This document shows, in pieces, positions 26,441 to 36,062 of a DNA stretch of 60,042 nt. The stretch comes from Bacillota bacterium (GTDB lineage: Bacteria > Bacillota > UBA4882 > UBA8346), in NCBI GenBank assembly GCA_023436305.1, contig JAEZJQ010000093.1:1-60042 (forward strand), given 5' to 3'. The notes beneath the pieces were generated by a model. It worked only from the letters and a program-made list of their open reading frames with translations, searched no databases and was not told where the DNA came from. The first letter of the stretch is position 1; each line of letters begins with the position of its first letter. The position numbers and the translations under genes were made by a program.

Positions 26441-29299
26441 TTATGGTTCAACACCCCATTGCAATACACCGGAGACATACCCGGTTACCTGGGTCCAATC
26501 CGAAAAACCGGTCCCTGAAGAATTGAAGGAATAATCGCCGGTCTGGGTGTAGTTCGACCAATCATTCTTGGCAACTCTGGCTTGAACTGTTGTATTACCA
26601 CCAGCCGCCAGGTTTCCCGCGCCGCTCGTGAAACCAATTTCCAAATAAGTATCGACGCCGGTCTTGACGGTGCTCATGGTGGTGAAAGTACCGGTCACAT
26701 TACCGGAACCTGCGGATGAATAATCACAATAGAAGACTTGTGGCTTGGTACCGTCAATCGTGTAATAATACCGGATTTTAACATCCGATAAGCTAACCGC
26801 GCTACTCCCGATATTCAACAATTTGACATTCAGATAAATCTGATTCGAAGTGGCCGCGGTGTTTTGATTATAAAATTGCACCTTAATGCTGCCGGTAGTC
26901 GGGACTGGAGTTGCGGTTACCACCGGAGTCGCGGTTGGAACCGGGGTCGGTGTGGCGGTTGCCACCGGGGTAGCAGTTCGAACCGGAGTCGGTGTAGCAG
27001 TCACCACCGGGGTAGCAGTTCGAACCGGAGTCGGTGTAACCACCGGGGTCGGAGTCACTGTCACCGGAGTCGGCGTTGGTGTTACGGTCTGCCCCGGATC
27101 AGTTCCCCACATCTTCAAATTTCCACGATATAATGGAATATATTGAGTATCGGCGAAACTGCTGCCCAAACCCGTATAGCTATAATCATTGGCGCCGTTC
27201 CAGGCGCTTTGCCATCCGCTGAGTCTTACGCGCAGATCCTGCTCGATGCTGGCCCCGTCCGCCAATTGATAATTCCAATCAACCTTGACATAGTATATTT
27301 TATTGGCGGCATCCCAAACGTAAGGGCCCGATAAGGTGGTTTTGCCACTGCTTTGATCGTATAAACTTTCAACTACCACATTGCTATAAGTATACCCGCC
27401 GGCATAAACCTCCGTCAAATCAAGGTATATCCTGGCGGTGAATGTATCCAAAACCCCGCCGCCCGTATTTTTGACTACCACTTTATACTGAGTCTCCTGG
27501 GTGCTGTTGCCGTTCAGCATCGCCTGGATTTTTCCGGTGGCGGTAATGGGCGGGAGATCGACGGTTACGAATGAGATACCCCCGTTGGAGGCAGCCGTGG
27601 AACCGATGTTATTCACCGCGGTTACTTTCCAGTAATAAGTGGTATTCAACCCCAGATCCGCTGTTGGCGTATATGAAGTGCCCGCCAGGTAACTGACGTT
27701 AATCACCGGATTGGTAAGACTACTACTGGTGGATACCACCAGGTTATAATACAACGCTTCGGTGGATGCGGTCCAGGAAAAGACCGGCCGTAACAATGCG
27801 CCCACCAAATTGGCCGTCGGAGCGGTCTGGTTGAATGAACCCGGCGCAACCGCAGGCGCCGTCCGGGTCGTAAACGAAATCCCGGCATTGGAGGCCACCG
27901 TGCCGCCGATTGAGTTGACCGCCGTTACTTTCCAGTAGTATTTCGTGCCAAATGCCATATCAACAGTGGGGGTATACTGGGTCCCGGTGATCCCCGCCTC
28001 GTTGATTATAGGGCTTGAATAGTCACTATTGGCGGAAACCACAAGCGTATATGTAGCCGCTGCCACTGCCGGTTCCCATGTGAAAGGTTTTCTCGGCAAA
28101 ATACCGGTGGCCCCGCCGGCGGGAGCTGTCTGGTTGAAGGCCAACGGCGCATGCAACAATGCTCGGTTCTTGGCCGCCATTTTATCGGCATGGGGTTTAA
28201 ATACGGTGGTTAAGATGGAATCCCCGTGCAAAATATCAAAATTGCTCGTGATCTTATCGTTATAGTTCCAAAAGTTATCTCCGGCTGCGTTTTTGGATTC
28301 CATTTGAGCATACATGGCGTTCCAATACGCTTCTTTATTGCTATGGGTATTGAACTCCTCCAATACGAAGGGCTTGCCTACCACATTATGGGCATCGTCA
28401 ATCCAGGCGGCAACCAAAGCCGCCGCCTGTTCCACGGAGAGATTAGCCCAGCTTTCATCCGGGTAGGGATGGGCGGTACAGAAATCGATATAGGGTGACT
28501 GATGAATGTAAATAAACGGGTTGCCTTCATCTCCACCGAAACCATACTTGGATTCGTGGCCCTCGATACCGGCGCTGACCATGTGTTTGGTATCAAGGCT
28601 CTTGATATAACCGGCCATCTCGTCCACCCAGGCTCTGAGTGTGGTACCGGTGCTATTCTCGCCCGCATCCTGGTAGCGCGGTTCGTTCATCAATTCCCAG
28701 GAAAAGATGGTGGGATCGTCTTTATACGGCACACCGGTATAATAGTTGACCCGGTTGACAAAATGCTCCAGATAATTTTTGTAACTTGCTTTACAGCCCG
28801 CGTTGGTAAAGAATTTAGCCCGGTTCACATGGCTGGTCCCCGGAAGGCCTTCCCAAGCAAGCCGGGTATCGATGCCGCCATAAGCTTCCCAATAGTTTTC
28901 CAGGGTAATAATAATCTTGATCCCATTATCCCGGGCGGATTTCATAATGTAATCAAATAACCGGAATTGTTCTTCCATGTAAACGCCTTTTTGCGGTTCA
29001 AAACCATGCCAGGTTTCATGGGAGAACCCCCAGGTCCGGACTACTTTAATGCCATCCGCCTTCATATCCGCCATCCGGGTATCAATTTCAGCGGTGGATT
29101 TGGTAAAAAGGTCATAGGAATTGGCTCCCGCGAAATAAAACGGATAACCGTCGAGCACAAACTGGGTCCCTTGTGTATATACGATCCCCGGCGCCGGTGA
29201 AGTGGCCTGCGTCATATTTTGCGGTGATACGAAAAAGAACAGGGAAACCGCCAGGCAAACCAGGAATAAAATATTTAAAAACCGGTTCGTAAACTTCAT
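26441..29299 (-). CDS. Secreted GH5 mannanase-like enzyme with two FnIII domains and two CBM3-type modules
   Basis: The ATG at 29299 follows AAGGAG by seven bases; 952 residues. Signal peptide 1-~33. The catalytic domain (~37-385) is clan A GH5 with E206 in FSWELMNEPR as acid/base and E315 in PFVLEEFN as nucleophile. VVRTWGFSH and DFCTAHPYPD are typical of endo-beta-1,4-mannanases (subfamily 7 type). Two fibronectin-type-III-like repeats (~390-490, ~495-590) share the YYWKVTAVN strand. A CBM3-like module (~600-745), a long Pro-Thr linker and the common C-terminal CBM3 follow. Mannan specificity is inferred from motif resemblance. It seems to form its own transcription unit with cre-like boxes upstream. 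Confidence 0.92.
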   Translation of the reverse strand: MKFTNRFLNILFLVCLAVSLFFFVSPQNMTQATSPAPGIVYTQGTQFVLDGYPFYFAGANSYDLFTKSTAEIDTRMADMKADGIKVVRTWGFSHETWHGFEPQKGVYMEEQFRLFDYIMKSARDNGIKIIITLENYWEAYGGIDTRLAWEGLPGTSHVNRAKFFTNAGCKASYKNYLEHFVNRVNYYTGVPYKDDPTIFSWELMNEPRYQDAGENSTGTTLRAWVDEMAGYIKSLDTKHMVSAGIEGHESKYGFGGDEGNPFIYIHQSPYIDFCTAHPYPDESWANLSVEQAAALVAAWIDDAHNVVGKPFVLEEFNTHSNKEAYWNAMYAQMESKNAAGDNFWNYNDKITSNFDILHGDSILTTVFKPHADKMAAKNRALLHAPLAFNQTAPAGGATGILPRKPFTWEPAVAAATYTLVVSANSDYSSPIINEAGITGTQYTPTVDMAFGTKYYWKVTAVNSIGGTVASNAGISFTTRTAPAVAPGSFNQTAPTANLVGALLRPVFSWTASTEALYYNLVVSTSSSLTNPVINVSYLAGTSYTPTADLGLNTTYYWKVTAVNNIGSTAASNGGISFVTVDLPPITATGKIQAMLNGNSTQETQYKVVVKNTGGGVLDTFTARIYLDLTEVYAGGYTYSNVVVESLYDQSSGKTTLSGPYVWDAANKIYYVKVDWNYQLADGASIEQDLRVRLSGWQSAWNGANDYSYTGLGSSFADTQYIPLYRGNLKMWGTDPGQTVTPTPTPVTVTPTPVVTPTPVRTATPVVTATPTPVRTATPVATATPTPVPTATPVVTATPVPTTGSIKVQFYNQNTAATSNQIYLNVKLLNIGSSAVSLSDVKIRYYYTIDGTKPQVFYCDYSSAGSGNVTGTFTTMSTVKTGVDTYLEIGFTSGAGNLAAGGNTTVQARVAKNDWSNYTQTGDYSFNSSGTGFSDWTQVTGYVSGVLQWGVEP

Positions 29300-29466
29300 G
29301 GTTTTTCTCCTTCGCTTCATTTTTACCGATAACTTATGGTTCTTTTAAAATGATCTAATTGGAAACATTTAACAATATAGCCGGACGTTTTTTACCATTG
29401 GATCGAAGATTAGTATCCGTGGCACACGAGACTGCCAATATTTTGGCATCGAATATGAAATTCACT

Positions 29467-29831
29467 TTACCGGGAATTAGTTGGCGTTGATACCGGTGTA
29501 GGAGTTAGTATCGAGGTTCCTGGCGCTTGAGGATTGATTAAGAGGGTGATTATACACCAATAAACGGTTGGATCAGGAGATTTCTCCAATACGGTTGCCT
29601 GGAACATATAAACTATATCCGACTTCAGTCCGGCTAGCGTTACTTTAAATCTGATTAATTTGTGTAAGTGTCTGTCAAGTGTACCCGCTATAATCTTGCT
29701 TCATCAATTACTTTTTCCCAGTGTGTGTTTGTGTGTGTAATGATAACAATATCGGAACCAATCGTGTAAGATCCGGAATGTTTTACCCACCGCGCCGGAG
29801 TACCGGCACGAGACCAATCAAATCCTTTCTT
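29467..29831 (-). pseudogene. Fragments of a decayed secreted-protein gene
   Basis: Two minus-strand frames follow one another. The first (29831 to 29688) reads GFDWSRAGTPARWVKHSG, then YTIGSDIVIITH up to a stop. The second runs to a stop at 29467 and reads KLIRFKVTLAGLKSDIVYMF and then ends in ILTPTPVSTPTNSR. The TPTP tail matches the start of the Pro-Thr linkers in the neighbouring hydrolases, so this may be the remnant of another secreted modular protein that lost its CBM. No start codon is present and the frames are shifted, so it is not functional. Confidence 0.4.
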
Positions 29832-29900
29832 TCAACAATTTTTAGGTATAATTAAAACGAAATCCATGAATCTGCTTTATTTTTCAATCACCACCACCTT

Positions 29901-29914
29901 GTAAAGCGTTTGCA
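29901..29914. promoter_or_regulatory. cre-like operator upstream of the GH5 gene
   Basis: GTAAAGCGTTTGCA shares twelve of fourteen bases with the box at 23363. It lies about 600 bases upstream of the GH5 start, unusually far, so it may serve a promoter inside the decayed region. Confidence 0.5.
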
Positions 29915-30128
29915 AATTCAGATTTTTTGAAGCCACAGCCTCTTTTTGCAGCGTAAATATCTTTTCTTTAAATTTTCTTGATTTCCATTCATAGGAAGTA
30001 TATTTACACTTCTGTTAATTATTCTTAACTATATTGTAACACTTCAACAAAAGTTGTCAACTTACTTGCATATCATCTTCATAACTTATAGATCACATTT
30101 GATTTTCAAAATATGCTAAATCCCCTGA

Positions 30129-30142
30129 TAAAAACGTTTACT
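30129..30142. promoter_or_regulatory. Weaker cre-like box
   Basis: TAAAAACGTTTACT has the AAACGTTTAC core of the operator family with degenerate ends. It is listed because it lies in the same gap as the better box at 29901. Confidence 0.35.
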
Positions 30143-30174
30143 TGATTCAATTAATGGAAGGAAAATCAAATTGC

Positions 30175-30290
30175 TACATTTTTTGTTTAAACCTTGCCGC
30201 TTCGCTTTCCTGACCAAGCGTGGTATACATCTGAATGATCAAATTGGCATAATATTTATTATCGGAGAAAAGCGTTTCCGCCTTCCACCC
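30175..30290 (-). pseudogene. C-terminal fragment of a decayed gene
   Basis: The minus strand reads KAETLFSDNKYYANLIIQMY and then TTLGQESEAARFKQKM before a stop. This looks like the last helices of a TPR-like or helical protein. An upstream stop and frame loss leave no usable gene. The family is unknown. Confidence 0.35.
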
Positions 30291-30470
30291 GGATTATCTC
30301 ATAACCCATCCGGGTCCGGACCGGCGGAATCAGAGCACCGGCCTTGGCCGTGAAACGCTTGGGCTGTTTCCGGCTTCACCATTTCTCTGGAAAAAGGCTC
30401 CTTCAGGCCCCCCGCCAACTTTTATTCCATCCACAAATTGTGATTCACATGAAAAGTTTTTGATCAAAAA

Positions 30471-30510
30471 AATCCGGGACTTATGCTCACATGCGCTAAA
30501 ATCCCGGATT
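30471..30510 (-). terminator. Terminator after the GH9-GH9 unit
   Basis: The stem AATCCGGGA/TCCCGGATT is followed by seven T on the minus strand. It lies about 50 bases past the GH9 stop at 30558. Confidence 0.85.
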
Positions 30511-30557
30511 GAACAGTGTTTACGATTCAAGCAACTACAATTTGCCGCAATGTCCTC

Positions 30558-33032
30558 TTAGGGTTCGCTTCCCCATTGCAGCGTACCGGAGACATACCCG
30601 GCGGCCTTGGTCCAATCAGTGTAAGCCGTACTTGAGGCATTGAATGAATAATCGTTGGTCTGGGTATAGTTCGACCAATCCGACTTGGAGAACCTGATTT
30701 GGACTTCCGTGGTGGCTCCTGGGTTTAAAGTACCCGCGCCGCTCGAAAAACCGATTTCCACATAACAATCAGCGCCGGTCTTGGGGGCTGCCATACTGAC
30801 AAAGGTACCGGTAACATTACTGCTGTCGACGGAGGCATAATCGCAGAAAAAGTTTTGCGGTTGGGCTCCGTCTTTGGTATAATAATACCTTATTTTTACA
30901 TTTGACAGGGTAATGGAGCTGGTCCCGGTATTGAATAGCTTGAATTGCGGGTAAATCGAATTGTAAGTGGCGGTACGAACGGTATTATACATTTGTATCT
31001 TGATATTACCGGCAGTCGGAACCGGAGTGGGAGTGGGAACCGGAGTGGCGGTTGGAACCGGGGTTGGTGTCCCGGAAACATTGGGCGTCGCCGTCCTCAC
31101 CGGTGTAGCAGTAGGAGTTACAGTTTCACCTTTGGGAGGTTCCGTGCCGAATACTTTTACTCCATCCAGATAGACCGGGATATTTTGAGTTACCGCCAAA
31201 GTACCGGTTAAGCCGGTTCTGGAAAAATCATTGGTTGCATCATAGATATTGGAATTATAAGCGCACATTCTGAATTGAAACTCAATTTTCCCGTAATTTT
31301 GGGAATTCGGCCAACTAGCTTCCACGTAATAGATATGATTGGCCTCATCCCAGGGCATTAGCCCCGATACCACGCCGCCATTCGGGCCGTACTCGACGGC
31401 GGCGGAGACTTCGGCGGCAGTTAAACCCGCGGCATAATACTCGCTTAAATCAACAAAGTATCTGAAAGTAAGCCCTGATACATAACGGGGCGGCAATAAG
31501 GTGTCACAATAAAGCATAACATAAATAGTATTTTCTTGATTGGTCTCTTTAAGCACCTTGGCCTCATCATAAAACTCGATAACGCCCGCCTCAATACCCG
31601 GAGTTGGTTCCGGAGTTTGGCCCGCGCCATAATATTTGGCCATTCCGGCCATGGCTCCCACAAAACCGGCATTGTAATCAATGGCTACCTCGGAATAGCA
31701 ATACTCTTCAATATCATCCGCAAAGTTATCGGAAATATCGGGTCCTCCCACCAAAGCGCCGTACAGCAAATGCTTTTCGGGCTCCGACTTGTGTTCATAA
31801 GCCGGCGCCAGTTCCATCCGGCCGCTGGCCGCCCGGTGGTGCGGGAATTTGGGATAATTATTGCCAAATCCAACCACATAGGAGCTATTCCGCGGATTGG
31901 TGCCCAGCATATAATCGATCTGGGTCTTGGCGTAATTTAAATAATCAACGGTGCCGTTGTATTTATACATTACCAGGGCTAACATGCATTCAGCCGCAGT
32001 ATAGCGCAGCGCTCCCCAGGAATTGATAAACGTGGCCCCGGCGGCGGTGGTTGGCGCGCCGTTCATAAAGTAGGCCAAATTTTCTTTGGCAATGTTGGCA
32101 TACTGGACATTGGTGGAAACTTGCGCCAATTTGACGAAGACTCCGGCGAAAACATCATCCCAGCAGTGAGTCCAATGGTTGGAATAACCATTGCCGCCAT
32201 CCGGAGTAAGCACTCCCTTTTCGGTCATATAGGCATCCACATCCGCCAGATAAGCGGCGTTATTGGTGGCTATATAAAGCCAAACGGCGCCCCAGCTTAA
32301 ATCATCAAGATCGGTGGTTGAACCGTAATAACCGCCGCTGTTACTCAAACTGCCACCTTTTACATGGGTCGATTTGCCGAAAGCGTATAAATTTTTAGCA
32401 GCGGTTAAGCATTGATTGGCATAAACAGCATTATGCTCATAATAATTCAAATACATTAAAGCCAAAGTGGCCGCCCCGCTACCGCAAACATCGGAAGCCG
32501 GTGTGCTGGGCGTCGCTGAAAATAACGTGGGCCGGGTGGTTACCGCGGTAGTTTGCAATTCCGGCGGTCCCCAGTAAGGATGATCCGTGCCGCCGTCGCC
32601 GCATTGATAATGAAAAGTAGTATTATTGGGGAAGCACTTCAAATAATAATCCGTAAAATGCTTTAAGATATTGAGCATATACCCGTCTTGCCCGGTGGCT
32701 ACGAAAGTGTCTTTAAATTCATAATAGGCCCAGGCCAGGGTGGATGAAGCGTAGACCTGGGGCAACCCGAACTTCACATGATCCCCGGCGTCATGAAACC
32801 CACCGGTAAGATCCAGCCCCACATCACTGCCGTCGGAAACATGGCAAGGCCCGCGCCAGGGTAACCGGTTATTTCCCGCATCCGGTCCGCACCAGCTCGC
32901 CTCATAATAAAGAATCGACTTGGCAAAAGCATCCACGTAATTATAACCGTCCGCCGCCTGCAATCCCGATACCGAAACCAGTTGCAGCATCCCAAAAGCC
33001 AATATGATTATAAATAAACCCCACTTACGCAT
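30558..33032 (-). CDS. Secreted GH9 cellulase, GH9-CBM3c-CBM3
   Basis: Started at the ATG at 33032 (GGAG eleven bases before) the protein has 824 residues, with signal peptide 1-~26. GH9 ~28-490 with DLTGGFHDAGDHVKFG, FPHHRAASG and SEVAIDYNAGFVGA; CBM3c ~495-645; a shorter Pro-Thr linker; C-terminal CBM3 with slight divergence (RTATYNSIYPQFKL). It is a close paralogue of the proteins at 23733 and 33207. The gene lies 174 bases after the previous GH9 stop with no terminator between, so the two are probably co-transcribed. Confidence 0.95.
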   Translation of the reverse strand: MRKWGLFIIILAFGMLQLVSVSGLQAADGYNYVDAFAKSILYYEASWCGPDAGNNRLPWRGPCHVSDGSDVGLDLTGGFHDAGDHVKFGLPQVYASSTLAWAYYEFKDTFVATGQDGYMLNILKHFTDYYLKCFPNNTTFHYQCGDGGTDHPYWGPPELQTTAVTTRPTLFSATPSTPASDVCGSGAATLALMYLNYYEHNAVYANQCLTAAKNLYAFGKSTHVKGGSLSNSGGYYGSTTDLDDLSWGAVWLYIATNNAAYLADVDAYMTEKGVLTPDGGNGYSNHWTHCWDDVFAGVFVKLAQVSTNVQYANIAKENLAYFMNGAPTTAAGATFINSWGALRYTAAECMLALVMYKYNGTVDYLNYAKTQIDYMLGTNPRNSSYVVGFGNNYPKFPHHRAASGRMELAPAYEHKSEPEKHLLYGALVGGPDISDNFADDIEEYCYSEVAIDYNAGFVGAMAGMAKYYGAGQTPEPTPGIEAGVIEFYDEAKVLKETNQENTIYVMLYCDTLLPPRYVSGLTFRYFVDLSEYYAAGLTAAEVSAAVEYGPNGGVVSGLMPWDEANHIYYVEASWPNSQNYGKIEFQFRMCAYNSNIYDATNDFSRTGLTGTLAVTQNIPVYLDGVKVFGTEPPKGETVTPTATPVRTATPNVSGTPTPVPTATPVPTPTPVPTAGNIKIQMYNTVRTATYNSIYPQFKLFNTGTSSITLSNVKIRYYYTKDGAQPQNFFCDYASVDSSNVTGTFVSMAAPKTGADCYVEIGFSSGAGTLNPGATTEVQIRFSKSDWSNYTQTNDYSFNASSTAYTDWTKAAGYVSGTLQWGSEP

Positions 33033-33206
33033 TTCAACATTCACTCCTTTTTTTATTCGTCGGCGGTCAAAGGCCAAATATCAACTCTTCAACCTCCGAC
33101 TCCTGTCTTTTGTGACTTAACCTTCTAATGGTTAACATCAACTTTAGACTTTTGACTCTCAATTCCGGACCCGTGACTCTAGACTCGTGACTTCTTTCAC
33201 TCGCAC
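33033..33206. other. Spacer with repeated GACTC/TGACT motifs
   Basis: The spacer between two GH9 genes is rich in short direct repeats of GACTC and GTGACT, giving low complexity. No hairpin or gene is evident. Similar degenerate repeats occur at 895-960 and 56222-56250. Confidence 0.4.
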
Positions 33207-35699
33207 CTACGGCTCAACGCCCCACTGCAAAGCCCCGGAAATATACCCGGTCACTTTCGTCCAATCCACGTATGCCGAAGCTGAGGAATTGAAGGAATAA
33301 TCATCGGTCTGGGTGTAATTGGACCAATCCGTCTTGGCAAACCGGGCCTGAATTTCGGCGCTGGAACCGGCTGAAATACTGCCTGCGCCACTGGTAAAGC
33401 CGATCTCCAGATAATAGTCGGCTCCGGTCTTGGCAGTCGCCATACTGACAAAAGTTCCGGTTACGTTGGCGCTTCCGATGGTGGCGTAATCGCAAAAGAA
33501 ACTCTGCGCCTTCGTGCCATCAATCGTATAATAGTACCGCATCTTTACATTGGACAAGTTGACAGTACCAGTACCGGTGTTGACGATTTTGAACTGAGCG
33601 TATACCGCATTTGAAGTCGCCGTTTTATTGGAATTATACATCTGCACCTTGATACTACCGGTAGGCGGGACCGGGGTCGCCGTTGGAACCGGAGTCGCGG
33701 TTCGGACAGGGGTGGCAGTTGCCACGGGCGTCGCGGTGGGAACCGGAGTCACCGTTGGAACCGGAGTTGCGGTTCGGACAGGTGTAGCGGTAGGAGTTGC
33801 GGAGGATCCTCCCGGGGGCTCCACACCGGATACTTTTACCCCATTAATATAAATCGGGATATTTTGGGTGGTCGCCAAAGTCTTCGTTAAACCGGTATAG
33901 GAAAAATCATTGGTTGAATTCCATAAACTGGCGCTATAATTCGCTATCCGGAATTGAAACTCAACTTTTCCATAAATTAATGAGGTGTTCGGCCATTTAC
34001 CCTCAACGTAATAGATATGATTAGCCTCATCCCAGGGAATCAGCCCTGATAATGTACCATTCGCATAAGCGTAATTAACGGCGGGTCCGATATCATTTAC
34101 TGTATAGCCGTTGGCATAATACTCACTCAAGTCGATAAAGTACCGAAACGAGAGATCGGTTACATAATGCGGCGGTAATAATGGCGCGCAATGAATTATG
34201 GCGTCGATGGTTACGTGTTGTTTGTCTGCCTCCAGCACCGATGCCTCGGTATAATACTCAACCTGAGAGGATTCGATCCCGGGGGTGGCTTCCGGTGTCT
34301 GGCCGGCCGTCCCGAAGTATTTGGTCATCCCGGCCATAGCCCCCACGAAACCGGCATTATAGTCAATCGCAACTTCGGTGTAGACATACTTATCCACATC
34401 ATCCGTGTAATTGTCACTTTGGTCGGGCCCCCCCACCAAAGCGCCGTACAGCAAATGTCGTTCAGGGTCCTTCTTGGTTTCATAAGCCGGAGCAGATTCC
34501 ATCCGGCCACTAGCCGCCCGGTGATGCGGGAATTTCGGATAATTATTGCCAAATCCCACCACATAAGAGCTATTCCGTGGATTGGTACCCAGCATATAGT
34601 CAATCTGCTCTTTGGCGAAGTTTAAGTAATCGGCATTGTTGGTGGTTTTGTAATATACCAAAGCCATCATGCACTCCGCGGCGGTATAACGAAGCGCTCC
34701 CCAGGAGCTGATATATTTTTCGCCGGCTGTAGTGGTTGGAACCGAGTTCATCCACCAGTCCAGATTTTCCTCGGCAATGGTGATATAGGTAGCGTTGGTT
34801 GTCAATTGGGCCAATTTAATGAAGACTCCGCCGTTCACATCATCCCAGCAATGGGTCCAATGATTGGAAAAGGTATTGTTGCCGTCAATTCGTTTCTCCA
34901 CCATAAAGGCGTCCACATCCGACATATAGCTGGAATCATTGGTGGCCAAATAAAGCCAAATGGCGCCCCAGGACAGATCATCGAGATCCGTGGACGAAGT
35001 ATAAAAACCGCCGCTTTGGCTCAAGCTGCCACCGGCTTTATGGATGGATTTGCCCAAAGCATAAAGGTTTTGGGCCGCCGTTAAACATTTAGCGGCATAA
35101 GTAGCGTCACGATCCAGATAATTGATGTACATTAAAGCCAAAGCCGCCGCTCCGGTACCGCAGACATCGGAAGCGGGGGTGGTTGAATTGGATACATACA
35201 GGGTAGGCCGGGAAGTGGTCTGTAATTCCGGCGGCCCCCAATAAATATGATCCGCGTTGCCTTCGCCGCATTGATAATAAAATGTGGTATTATTCGGGAA
35301 GCACTTCAAAAAATAGTCGGTGAAATGCTTACAAATGTTGAGCAGATACTCATCTTGCCCATTCGCGACGAAAGTATCTTTAAATTCATAATAGGCCCAC
35401 CCCAAAGTGGATGCGGCATAAACTTGGGGCAAACCGAACTTGACATGATCACCGGCATCATGAAACCCGCCGGTAAGATCAATCCCCACATCACTGCCAT
35501 CCGTGGTATGACAGGGACCACGCCATTTCAACCGGTTGCTGCCTGCATCCGGTCCGCACCAACTTGCTTCATAGAAAAGGATTGACTTGGCCAAAGCATC
35601 GACATAATTATAGCTTGTGGCGGCCTGTAATCCCGACCAGGAAAACAGCTGGAGCATTAAAAACAATCCAATCAAAATGAACCAACCGAATCTACGCAT
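33207..35699 (-). CDS. Secreted GH9 cellulase, GH9-CBM3c-CBM3
   Basis: The ATG at 35699 has an AAGGAG site; 830 residues. Signal peptide 1-~26, GH9 ~28-490 (DLTGGFHDAGDHVKFG, FPHHRAASG, TEVAIDYNAGFVGA), CBM3c ~495-650, Pro-Thr linker, CBM3 ~690-830. It has the same architecture and closely similar sequence to the next gene downstream. It is the first gene of a two-gene unit, with cre-like boxes 40 and 280 bases upstream. The closer one overlaps the likely promoter, which would allow direct repression. Confidence 0.95.
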   Translation of the reverse strand: MRRFGWFILIGLFLMLQLFSWSGLQAATSYNYVDALAKSILFYEASWCGPDAGSNRLKWRGPCHTTDGSDVGIDLTGGFHDAGDHVKFGLPQVYAASTLGWAYYEFKDTFVANGQDEYLLNICKHFTDYFLKCFPNNTTFYYQCGEGNADHIYWGPPELQTTSRPTLYVSNSTTPASDVCGTGAAALALMYINYLDRDATYAAKCLTAAQNLYALGKSIHKAGGSLSQSGGFYTSSTDLDDLSWGAIWLYLATNDSSYMSDVDAFMVEKRIDGNNTFSNHWTHCWDDVNGGVFIKLAQLTTNATYITIAEENLDWWMNSVPTTTAGEKYISSWGALRYTAAECMMALVYYKTTNNADYLNFAKEQIDYMLGTNPRNSSYVVGFGNNYPKFPHHRAASGRMESAPAYETKKDPERHLLYGALVGGPDQSDNYTDDVDKYVYTEVAIDYNAGFVGAMAGMTKYFGTAGQTPEATPGIESSQVEYYTEASVLEADKQHVTIDAIIHCAPLLPPHYVTDLSFRYFIDLSEYYANGYTVNDIGPAVNYAYANGTLSGLIPWDEANHIYYVEGKWPNTSLIYGKVEFQFRIANYSASLWNSTNDFSYTGLTKTLATTQNIPIYINGVKVSGVEPPGGSSATPTATPVRTATPVPTVTPVPTATPVATATPVRTATPVPTATPVPPTGSIKVQMYNSNKTATSNAVYAQFKIVNTGTGTVNLSNVKMRYYYTIDGTKAQSFFCDYATIGSANVTGTFVSMATAKTGADYYLEIGFTSGAGSISAGSSAEIQARFAKTDWSNYTQTDDYSFNSSASAYVDWTKVTGYISGALQWGVEP

Positions 35700-35740
35700 T
35701 TACATTTACTCCTTTTTTGTTAATTTTCCAAATAACAGTT

Positions 35741-35754
35741 TGTAAACATTTACT
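35741..35754. promoter_or_regulatory. cre-like operator next to the GH9-GH9 unit
   Basis: TGTAAACATTTACT contains the palindrome GTAAA-CA-TTTAC. It lies 42 bases upstream of the start codon, in a position that would block the promoter or the early transcript. Confidence 0.6.
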
Positions 35755-36006
35755 TAATCGAAAACGTGATTTTTTTCACAATCCCTTCTAAAAATAAAAA
35801 CCATAACCAAATATAAAATTAGTATTAATTTGAGGAATTCACCTCTTTTCTTTTGAAAAGATTCGTTACCTTACTCCCGGGGTAACTCATTTTCAATCTT
35901 TGGAAAACACTCCGGTTGAAATCTTTGATGTTACCGCACCGGTGTTTTCACGGATGTCCCATCATCATAGTTGTTTTTGCAAACGGTTGCGAAAAAATTA
36001 TAAGAA
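35755..36006. other. Upstream region of the GH9-GH9 unit
   Basis: An AT-rich gap, presumably holding the promoter, plus the second cre-like box at 35978. No gene was recognised. Confidence 0.45.
35978..35991. promoter_or_regulatory. cre-like box between GH44 and GH9 genes
   Basis: TGCAAACGGTTGCG has the TGCAAACG half-site of the boxes at 38978 and 23363. It sits just beyond the GH44 terminator, about 280 bases upstream of the GH9 start. Confidence 0.5.
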
Positions 36007-36047
36007 ATCTCTTATGAAAGCCTGGCAAATAGGCCTTCATAAGAGAT
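36007..36047 (-). terminator. Terminator after the GH44 gene
   Basis: A 17-bp stem with one mismatch (ATCTCTTATGAA... with its complement) encloses a small loop. On the minus strand it is followed by a T-rich tract. It lies 15 bases past the GH44 stop. Confidence 0.85.
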
Positions 36048-36062
36048 ATTACGGAAAGTTTT

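Larger units (their letters stand above)
29300..30470. other. Long intergenic region with operators and gene debris
   Basis: This 1.2-kb gap contains two cre-like boxes (29901, 30129) and fragments of two decayed minus-strand genes (29467-29831 and around 30175-30290). Between 30290 and 30420 it is GC-richer, without a recognised gene. Confidence 0.5.

Noticed and set aside
30171..30530. Frames on both strands between the decayed genes and the GH9 terminator
   Set aside because: They lack start signals; only a short C-terminal fragment at 30175-30290 looks like former coding sequence.
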